Shown here in pieces: positions 1 to 7,359 of a stretch of 16,709 nt of DNA; positions within the stretch are counted from its first letter, which is position 1; every line of letters begins with the position of its first letter. A program made the position numbers and the translations under genes. The stretch lies in assembly GCA_003833135.1 (NCBI GenBank), contig QZLH01001504.1:1-16709 (forward strand), read 5' to 3'. Under the pieces are notes generated by a model that did not search any database, was not told the origin of the DNA, and saw only the letters and a list, made by a program, of their open reading frames with translations. The DNA is from Oehlia diaphana (lineage: Eukaryota > Glomeromycota > Glomeromycetes > Glomerales > Glomeraceae).

Positions 1-133
1 CAATGTAAATATTAAAGTTTTATTTTTACGATATTATACATAAGTTGTTTCACTTCAAGAAGTGGCCGGATAATTTTGGGCACCATCTGTATTATTTAAA
101 ATTTTTTTTTTTTATTAATTATTTTCTATTTAG

Positions 134-1430
134 ATTTGGATATTGTCAACGTCCATCTGATTTTTCCATTATTTCACGATGGGAAGATTACAATCTACAA
201 ATTTATCTCGCTGAAAATAACCTTGAATGGATCGAAAAATTGTCAATTGCTCGAGGAATTGCTAATGCGCTGAATTATTGTCATAAAAAAGACATATTAC
301 ATTATGATATTAGAACGTTAGTATAACATTCTCCTTCCGTCCTTCGTCACGTGTTTATGTATTTTATTCCGATTTCTAATAAAAATTTTATCATCATTTT
401 TATAATCAATTTTTATTTATAAAGAGAGAACATATTGTTGAATCAGCATTTTGAACCCAGACTATTTAATTTCGAATCGATAAAAAATCTACTGCGCCAC
501 TTGATGTAAGGTAATAAAATCTGCTCATGTGCTCGTGACAAAAATTAAAAAAATTAAATCAAACATTCATTTATTATTATTACAGATATAATTCATCAGA
601 AAGGATTAGAGGTGAAAGATACACTAAAGCTAGTGAAATATATAGGTAATTAATTATAATATGTTCAATATTTAATTATAATTTCTAAACAAACATAAAT
701 CTATTTTTTATAGTTTCGCAATGGTCTTGTGGGAAATTCAACATCATGAGTTACTTTATAACAAACTTACATCTGAGGAAATTTCCGAAAAAATTCTTAA
801 AGGTGAATATCCTCCACAAAAACCTCGGAACTCCTGTAGAATTCCAAAATATTATCGAAAGAGCATGGGCTCAGAAGAACGTTCCAACATGGAGAAATTG
901 TATAATAGACTTGACATATTAGATTCCAGAAATTTACTAAATCAAAATGTTGAGTTGATTAGTTATAACAAAGAGGAAGAATCTATTGATGACAATTCAA
1001 TAGAAGGTTTAGAGTCCCCAAGAATTATTGGAAAAATACCAGACATTGCAAGGGGAATTAAATACCATCAAAATAAGCAATATAAGAGGGCATGGAAAAT
1101 ATTTGAGGAATATGAAAGTAAATCGAATGATATTGATGGGTAGGATATTATTATCTTAAAGGGTGGCATGAAGGTACAAAGGGCACACCAAATTCAAGAG
1201 CTAGTGTGTCTTTTTTGAAGTTAGCAGCTGAATCCGGACATGCAGATGCACAATATTATTATGCTTTAGCGATAATAAATTATGGTACGGCGGCAAAAGA
1301 ACATCGTGACAAAGATAGAACTAAAATTGCGCTTGATTATTTAAAAAGCTCAGCGAAACAAGACCATCCCAATGCTTTAAAAATGCTTGGAGGGATAATT
1401 AATAAGGGCAATATCCGCGGTATGGACTAA
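134..1430 (+). pseudogene. Broken pseudokinase (TKL-like) with Sel1 repeats
   Basis: This is a remnant of the kinase-like plus Sel1-repeat family that is abundant in Glomeromycotina. Recognisable exons are 134-316, 425-510, 586-645 and 714-1430, joined by GT-AG introns. They encode the C-lobe of a kinase fold (catalytic loop HYDIRTENILL, then NFE where DFG is expected, then SSERIRGERYTKASEIYSFAMVLWEI) followed by one or two Sel1-like repeats (LAAESGHADAQYYYAL; ALDYLKSSAKQDHPNALKML). The HRD Arg is Tyr and DFG reads NFE, so even an intact copy would probably be a pseudokinase. The reading frame breaks at four places: one base short at the A-run 482-487, one base extra near the A-run 818-822, one base short near 914-922, and one base short near 1130-1137. 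The kinase N-lobe is absent, though it may lie before position 1. The Sel1 tail stops early. Two lesions are in homopolymers and could be sequencing errors; the other two are not. Confidence 0.8.
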
Positions 1431-1759
1431 GCAAGGATATGGTTTTTGACGAAAAATATTATTATAACTTGGTTAATTTTACAAAATATGTGATAATTAT
1501 AATATACCATTATTACGTATGTATTACATTATTGCTTCCTGCCAATCGGCCAATCAAAATAAAAAATATTTATTTTGTGAATGTAAAAGGGTCACATTTA
1601 TTGACACACGAGAACACACGTGTTTAACAAGTATAAAGTACATCATTTTCAGTCGGGTTTTAGTATGCACAATTTTTTTTTTTTTTTATTTCTCCCAAGT
1701 TTCGGGTTAATCCAGCCAATCCACAATCATTTAGTCAGTTTTATTTTTCTCTAAATAAA
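1431..1759 (+). promoter_or_regulatory. Intergenic region and likely promoter of the Sfr1-like gene
   Basis: This 329-bp gap has no supportable gene. It holds two same-strand CCAAT boxes (1542-1546 and 1550-1554), start-to-start 8 bp apart and about 210 bp before the ATG at 1760. It also holds a palindromic ACACGTGT around 1616-1623 containing a CACGTG E-box, and a pyrimidine tract at about 1673-1695. CCAAT boxes bind the HAP/NF-Y complex in fungi; binding here is inferred from the motif only. The small ORFs in this stretch are composed of low-complexity codons and show no family resemblance. Confidence 0.4.
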
Positions 1760-2893
1760 ATGGTGTCGAAGCAGTCGAACGGATTTAAAGTACCTTCGCT
1801 GGCGGGTATGGCATTTCACGTACTTCTTCGTATTTCAAACTCTGAAGATTGGCACGCTTGGTCAAAACAAGATCTTGTTGATATAATTTGTTCAAAGAAC
1901 AGGAGTGATTTGGTAATATAATATTATTCTTAAATAAAAGCAAATTGCAAACTTGTATTTCGTCCACTTACTTCTATTGAATATTTACTTTTAATATAAT
2001 TAGACAAAGAATCGACGCAACGCAATAGAATTAATTGACCGGTTGGTCAAAAAAGGTATAATAAATTTATTATCAACGCGTACAGATAACAAGAATCAAG
2101 AAATTACAATATATTGGATTAGAAAAAATTTGGAAAAATTATCTATACAAGAATCAAGACAGAATTCAGAACTGACACCAAAATCTGAACTTAGTGCAAA
2201 ACGACGTTCAATGGCATCTATAATAAGCAAGGCGCAGTCAAAGTTGAATTCACCTTTGACTCCAAGTACGGCACGTAGTTCTTCGACGCAAAGTCCATTG
2301 AAAAGAAAATCTTCTTTACCATTACCCGCATCAGTCAAAAGGCCAAAATTCAAGTCACCTTTATCTCGTGAATCGCATGATCCAGAAATTAAGGCATTAT
2401 TGGACCAGAAACGAGAATTAGAAAAAGAAATTACCAAAGTTGAAGAAAATATCAGGAAGATTAAATTGGTATTGAAATATCAGGAGACGGTAAATATAAT
2501 ATATTAACTTAGTAATAATAGTTTCAATTTACATAATTGTTATACTAAATTATTTCATTAAAGAATGAAGGAAATAATATTGGACAACTAATTAAGAAAT
2601 GGCGTCGAGCAAGTCAAGAGACTGCAGAATATTTATTTTCGAAAATTCCGAAAGAAAAATCCTTTTTAGAAGAGGCAGGCTTTTCGAATGCTTGGGGTAA
2701 TTGGGGATGGGATGAAGAGGATCAACAGAAGCATATTGTAAGTTATTCGGATGGTGAGGAGGAGGATTATAATGAATCATCTAATCAGAAAAACGAACTT
2801 GAACAACGTACCATGAAAACAATGCTTTTGCGAATGGGAATTGATTTGAAGTTGATCAGATGGAATGAAGATGATGAATGTTTCGAAGAATAA
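1760..2893 (+). CDS. sfr1: Sfr1/Mei5-type recombination mediator with N-terminal winged-helix-like domain
   Basis: Exons 1760-1912, 2004-2489 and 2564-2893 give 322 aa; both introns are phase 0 with GT-AG ends. The C-terminal half matches the Sfr1/Mei5 family: a coiled coil at residues 176-213 ending KLVLKYQ, then LIKKWRRASQ (222-231), a WGNWGW patch (257-262), an acidic stretch, and the terminal MLLRMGIDLKLIRW. In characterised fungi and mammals Sfr1 pairs with Swi5 through this region and stimulates Rad51 (and Dmc1) strand exchange in the nucleus. Residues about 13-90 look like a winged helix: helix 14-25, helix 36-45, recognition-type helix 52-68, then a beta wing to 90. Residues 104-175 are a basic Ser/Pro-rich linker with several SP/TP sites, including SPLK, which fits a CDK target; this is inference. 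The start is the first in-frame ATG and precedes the domain closely. Family call is good; the winged helix is a reading of the sequence pattern, not a database match. Confidence 0.82.
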
Positions 2894-3086
2894 AAGAAAG
2901 ATCATTTTAGTATATACATTATGAAGAAAGCTAATATAATATGAAATCATGATTAATATAAACAATTCTTATTTTATATTTTAATATTTTATTTATATTA
3001 ATTTATATGATATGTGTGTGTGTTTTTTAATAGTCTGTAATATGTTGAAATGTTTTTTCCTTTAAATTAATTAACATTTTCGATTG
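2894..3086. other. Convergent 3' intergenic spacer
   Basis: This 193-bp AT-rich spacer separates the stop codons of the Sfr1-like gene (+) and the Tvp38-like gene (-). It must contain both 3' ends, so the two transcripts may overlap. A short TG run lies around 3011-3022. No other feature is seen. Confidence 0.5.
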
Positions 3087-4346
3087 TTATTGCAACTTTC
3101 CACGTTCATTAACTTCATCAACTACTAATTCATCAGCATATATTTCTGAAGAATCAATTTCACTTAAATCAAGTCTATCAAGACTACTACTTTCTTCCAT
3201 ATGTATTAATCTTTTAACAGCGGCAGCATTGACAGATGCATTCATTTTCCTATAAATATACCAAGCTGCAAAGAATAACAATACACTACCAACAGCCAAT
3301 GTAACATAATTAATTGTACGAGAAGTTGAATCCATTTCTTCAGTTAAATTTCGAAATCTCGAACCAATGAATATATATATTAATAATTTTGGTAAGCTTA
3401 AAGCTGTAGCTAAAAAGAATTTCCAAAAACTAACGGTTTGAATTGTACCAAAAAATGCATTTGACCAGGGAAATGGGAATGGGCTCAATCTTATTAAAAA
3501 TATTATCTAATAAAAAGTTTTTATGGTAAGTGGACGTTGTTTGAATTTAATTGGATTTAAATTTTATTTTTTATTTACCTTGAATCCGCCTTCTTCTATA
3601 GCAAGTGCTAATTTTTGAAAATTACTTTTCTTTTTTGTGAGCTTTCTAGCATAGCCAAGACATATTGATCGACAAACGCTATTAAACCGAATTATGTTAA
3701 TTTAACAGACTTGGAATAGAACTAATTTCATATATATATATTTTTCTTTAGCGAAATAAACTTACAAAAAGCTAAAAGATGCACCAAGCAAAGCAAAAAT
3801 GTATGCTGGGGCGAATCCAAGTGGGAATCCGTATATGAATCCACATATAAATATCATAGATCCATACCTATAAAAAGTCAAACATTAAAAATAAAATTTT
3901 GATCAAAATAAAACAATTATCAATGAAAATATTTAACCAACCCTGGAATTGGTGGAATACTTGAAGCGATTATTATTCCTCCGATAATTAAATATCCAAA
4001 TTTTAGATCACGTATTTCTTCTGCTACCGGAGCTAAAGCTATTAAAAGAATATGTATATAATATTACGTTAAGTTTAAATTAAAAATTTTAATTAAGCGT
4101 CTTTATATTGAATTTTATTTAAATTTTTATTTTTATTTTTTTTTCAAGATGCTTACTATAAAAATATTTATTATGAACATTTTGACCATCGTATATTATA
4201 TTATTATTAACCAAATTACCTCTCATTATTGGTTTCTCAAATATAAAAAACAATATAGTCAAAACAATGACTATTATTGATGTTAATAATAAAGTTAATT
4301 TTTTTCTTCGTGGCATTTCTCGAAAAAATTCAATGATATTTGACAT
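3087..4346 (-). CDS. TVP38: Tvp38/TMEM64-family (VTT/DedA) Golgi membrane protein
   Basis: On the minus strand the exons are 4346-4220, 4038-3942, 3867-3766, 3678-3579 and 3506-3087, giving 281 aa; all introns are GT-AG and the frame closes throughout. The start MSNIIEFF is the first ATG, followed by a basic stretch and a membrane segment at about residues 18-36. The VTT core follows: ALAPVAEEIRDL (43-54), a hydrophobic helix with PPIPGYGSM (71-79), GFIYGFPLGF (84-93), and the diagnostic RLSPFPFPWSNAFFG (148 on). A last membrane helix lies near residues 205-225, then a soluble acidic tail. Tvp38 is a yeast Golgi protein; VTT/DedA relatives such as TMEM41B and VMP1 act as phospholipid scramblases, so a lipid-handling role is a family inference. 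The length is close to fungal Tvp38. The tail has no obvious retrieval signal. Confidence 0.9.
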
Positions 4347-5508
4347 TGTTGATTATATATATATTTATTTATTTAAAAAGAGTTAAATGCAAATAATGAA
4401 ACAATGTATATTCTGGTTGGTTGAAAAATTTTAATTTAAATTAAATTAATTAATTAAAAGCTTAATAAATATATCAAAAAAAAAAAAATTCAGTAAGGTT
4501 GTGAAGAAAAGAATTTTTAAACAAATTTTTTCTTTTTTTTGTTATTTATAATTTTATTTAATTAATACAAAGAAAAATTTCACGCGGATAAAACTATCAT
4601 CCCGTTTTATAATATTGGGCTTAGACTATTTTAGCTCGTTATTTAAAAAAGATTAAAAAGATGAGTTAAATTATATGATACACATCGTACAAATAATGAT
4701 CAAAGATTTACAGAGCCACGATGCAAAGCCAATTTTGTAACACGCGAAATCAAGTACTGTAGAATAAAAATCTATCAAGATCTATTGGGTTGAGACTTGA
4801 GAGGTAACACTTGCAAAAAGCACATAAAACGCTGTAAAAAATTGTTTATTTATTTTAGAAGCATATGTATATTCCTTTTGTACTTTTTTTTATTCTATCC
4901 ATGACTAGATAATTACTGCTCGACTCTCTTTTATTTAATATATATATATATAGGTCAAGAAAATACTACCAATACTTTTGTGTTATTTCTAACCGGTTTT
5001 ATATTTTACCCAATATTTATTATTCTCTTCATACAAAAGAACATATACAGTAAATATCGGTATAATTTTGATATATTAAATAACAATATTTTTCGAAGTT
5101 TTTCATATGAATCCCAAATATCGTTTTTCAGAGTTAACTATATCATAAACCTTATCCCCAAACCAAAAGACAGTTAAAGCGGTCTTTTCATGGCGTTCAT
5201 GATCAATATATTTTTTATATAAATAATTTGTATGTTACCAGTTACTTTTTAATTAAAGATCACGTAATGCACGAAAAGTCAGTTGCGTCTATGTTAATGG
5301 TTGTGTTAATGATCTAGTCACAAATATCCATTCTTTCACAACCACGTCTGATTAATATTAATCTATATGATATATTGATATTGATGCTTGAAGTGCAAAA
5401 CTTTTGATTCGATGAACAGGTAGCCAGCAAATTGGCTGAAAAGTCAAAATCCTAATCCGTGAAGAAAACCACTGCAGTAAGGAACAATTCATAATATTTT
5501 ATTATTAT
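4347..5508. other. AT-rich intergenic DNA without a supportable gene
   Basis: This stretch of 1.16 kb sits upstream of the Tvp38-like gene. It contains homopolymer runs (A-run near 4478-4488, T-run near 4529-4540), a simple TA repeat at about 4938-4952, and small AT-rich palindromes near 4430-4455. The open frame at 4980-5177 is rich in Ile, Phe, Tyr and Asn as expected of random AT-rich DNA, and resembles nothing I recognise. I looked for tRNA B-box patterns and saw none. Confidence 0.5.
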
Positions 5509-5733
5509 TTAAATTAAAGTATTAATGTTGCAGTGTGATCCTCCTTCGCCCGATTCATCTTGAATTTCAATTTTCATAACGTTGTCCTCTTCCAAATCAT
5601 CTGTTAGATCGTTTTCTTGAAATTCGGTTTTCAACCCGTTAAATACTTCCGAGTCGGGTTCGATTTTTAATTCGATATCTTGGGTCTTCCAGACAAATCG
5701 TTGGATAAAAATGAGTCCTCCGGACTTGCCAGG
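5509..5733 (-). CDS. Orphan acidic C-terminal exon, unidentified
   Basis: I do not recognise this gene. On the minus strand an open frame runs 75 codons from a CTAG acceptor-like site (exon start 5733) to a TAA at 5511-5509. It encodes an acidic tail that looks like real protein, for example WKTQDIELKIEPDSEVF, then QENDLTDDLEEDNVMKIEIQ, ending SHCNINTLI. Codon variety and the charged composition differ from the Ile/Phe/Asn-rich random frames nearby. No upstream exon could be joined with confidence, so it may be the last exon of a gene with an unseen 5' part, or a relic. The opposite strand is also open at 5680-5934 (Arg/Gly-rich, LRKGRSGGRGRESRW), so the strand is not certain. Confidence 0.35.
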   Translation of the reverse strand, partial: PGKSGGLIFIQRFVWKTQDIELKIEPDSEVFNGLKTEFQENDLTDDLEEDNVMKIEIQDESGEGGSHCNINTLI

Positions 5734-6005
5734 CTAGATCAATCTCAAACTATCATTGCTAATACAGAAGATATAAAGAAACAACCTGTTGAAGAAGCGC
5801 GTACGCGACATCCTTGTTTGTTTACATTGCCCCTAAGAAAGGGACGAAGTGGAGGACGAGGAAGGGAATCTAGATGGAGTATTGTTCTATTCTGTGAGTG
5901 TTTAAGATTTTTGTTATTAACCAAGTTTGAATAAGTTTTAAAAATTATAGGGTAAAGCTTGCAACATAAAGACGTAGTAGATTGGTTAGATGGTTGGTTT
6001 TCCAT
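5734..6005. other. Region open on both strands, no assignable gene
   Basis: Plus-strand 5680-5934 and minus-strand 6005-5745 are both open, which is unusual in DNA this AT-rich and comes from a local rise in GC. The plus frame would encode an Arg/Gly-rich segment; the minus frame a Pro/Arg-rich one. Neither has a recognisable domain. It may be an eroded exon or repeat connected with the acidic ORF just to the left. Confidence 0.25.
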
Positions 6006-6087
6006 GATAAAATAGAAATGAAATACGTGACGGTAAAATGTAACGAAATACGCAACGGATAAAACGGATAAAATAGAAATGAAATAC
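6006..6087. repeat. Degenerate tandem repeat, about 26-bp unit
   Basis: A 21-bp sequence beginning GATAAAATAGAAATG occurs exactly at 6006-6026 and again at 6067-6087. Between them lies a diverged copy (GGTAAAATGTAACGAAATACG, 6032-6052) and a partial GGATAAAAC. This makes about three units of a roughly 26-bp period. No function is evident. Confidence 0.7.
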
Positions 6088-6181
6088 TGGTGTTTAAATC
6101 AAAACTATATATAGTTAGTTACATTGATCAACTAATAAAATGATTTTTTGATGAAAATTTGACTATAAACCGTCTTTTTTA

Positions 6182-6430
6182 GATGCACAGTTTGATCTTT
6201 CTAAATTTTTTAAACGTAAATCAGTTTTTCCATACTACAAATACAAAGTTATGAAGTTTTAACTAGCAAGTTTAAAGAAAATTCCCATTTTAATCTTAAA
6301 TTTGATAAACTACTATATTGGATGTAAGTTTTTTTCTTATTTAAAATATAAGAAATCACCACGTAACTTTGTTTTTATGGCTTTTATACTGATTTTTTCA
6401 AAATTTGACAAGTCGTTAAGACTGCACATC
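6182..6430. mobile_element. MITE-like element with TA target-site duplication
   Basis: The element is 249 bp and is bounded by TA on both sides (6180-6181 and 6431-6432). The left end reads GATGCACAGT and the reverse complement of the right end reads GATGTGCAGT. Similarity continues inwards imperfectly for about 70 bp on each side, with shared blocks AAATTTT, AAATCAGT and ACAAAGTTA at matching offsets. There is no coding capacity. TA duplication and terminal inverted repeats are typical of non-autonomous Tc1/mariner-type elements; which superfamily mobilised it is inference. Its right end is 15 bp from the ATG of the small ORF at 6447. Confidence 0.6.
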
Positions 6431-6446
6431 TAATTAAAGCTTAAAA

Positions 6447-6683
6447 ATGGGTGTATACAAATCATATAAACGCCGATTTCAGCTAAAAAATTGCAACAAA
6501 ATTCGATTAGAAAAGCAAGAAAAGCATCAAAATGATAAAATAATTAATGAGATAAAACAATGTTTAGCTGAAATGGACCAGAATCAACTTGAAATCATTT
6601 TAAACGCTATACAAAATCAATCTCTTAATTCAACTATAGGTACTATCAGTAAAGCAATCAAAGCTTCGTTTATCATCAGATGA
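6447..6683 (+). CDS. Small hypothetical protein, possibly frameshifted relic
   Basis: I do not recognise this gene. It is an ATG-started frame of 78 codons with a basic N terminus (MGVYKSYKRRF) and a predicted helical, Gln/Asn/Lys-rich middle (DKIINEIKQCLAEMDQNQLEIILNAI presented here as positions about 31-56). In the +1 frame the sequence after about 6660 continues as KLRLSSDEISDRWIKRNAKT and stops at 6709, which reads more like protein than the in-frame ending ASFIIR. That suggests a one-base frame disruption and a relic of a longer repeated gene. It lies directly downstream of the MITE-like element. Expression is unknown. Confidence 0.3.
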   Translation: MGVYKSYKRRFQLKNCNKIRLEKQEKHQNDKIINEIKQCLAEMDQNQLEIILNAIQNQSLNSTIGTISKAIKASFIIR

Positions 6684-7359
6684 AATTTCTGACCGATGGA
6701 TTAAAAGAAATGCGAAAACAAAGAACTAAATCGAAAATAACTCTCCAAGTTATTTTTGCATATAAAAAAAAAAAAAATTTTTTTAATGATATTGCTTATA
6801 ATAAAAAGTTTATATATACAGTACATTTATATATACAATTATTACTATTTCATTATAAAAATCACCTAATTAAATTAAACTTCATTTTTTAAAAATTATC
6901 TTTAATAGTAAATTTTTATATGGTACTATATAGTTAACACCCAATGAAATATCTTAATCATCAAAAATTGAATCAATCTCATGATTTATTAATTGCTCGA
7001 TAATCAAGGAGATGAAATTGTTAGTATAAAATTTAAGTAAATATTAATAAGAACCTGAGGAAGAATTTACGTGAGATCACACTCGAAATTAAAATTTAAA
7101 ACAATTATGAGGTTATAAACTTATAAACGGTTCAGTTCTTTAAATTAGTTATTTATAGTAATGATAAATAAATTTAAAAATGATTTATGTCACATGAAAT
7201 ATTGATAAGATTTACTACATTTACGTGTTATTTACTTTATCAATAAAAATATATTTTGTTATATAATAATAATATACATAAACCAAAAACCATTCAAGTT
7301 CCGATATCTCTAAGATTAGTAGTTCTATACTGTACATATTTTGATTCTCCTTAATAAAA
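6684..7359. other. AT-rich intergenic DNA, 3' side of VPS11
   Basis: This 676-bp stretch contains an A-run abutting a T-run at about 6764-6784 and otherwise low-complexity AT-rich DNA. It must contain the VPS11 3' end, since that gene stops at 7360 on the minus strand. Small open frames here lack any family resemblance. Confidence 0.5.

Noticed and set aside
2096..2437. Minus-strand open frame of 113 codons
   Set aside because: It lies wholly antisense to exon 2 of the Sfr1-like gene, whose frame joins correctly to conserved exons on both sides.
2592..2965. Two minus-strand open frames opposite the last Sfr1 exon
   Set aside because: They are shadows of exon 3, which carries the conserved KWRRASQ and terminal motifs on the plus strand.
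4550..4820. Possible tRNA or structured RNA in the gene-poor region
   Set aside because: Searched by eye for A- and B-box patterns and a cloverleaf; only a 7-bp stem (ATAAAAC/GTTTTAT near 4588-4611) was seen, which is expected by chance.
4980..5177. Plus-strand frame of 65 codons rich in Ile, Phe and Tyr
   Set aside because: Composition is that of random AT-rich DNA; no motif, no splice partners and no similarity I recognise.
6680..6892. Plus-strand frame of 70 codons overlapping the end of the small ORF
   Set aside because: Low-complexity Lys/Phe/Tyr sequence spanning an A/T homopolymer junction; not protein-like after the first 20 codons.
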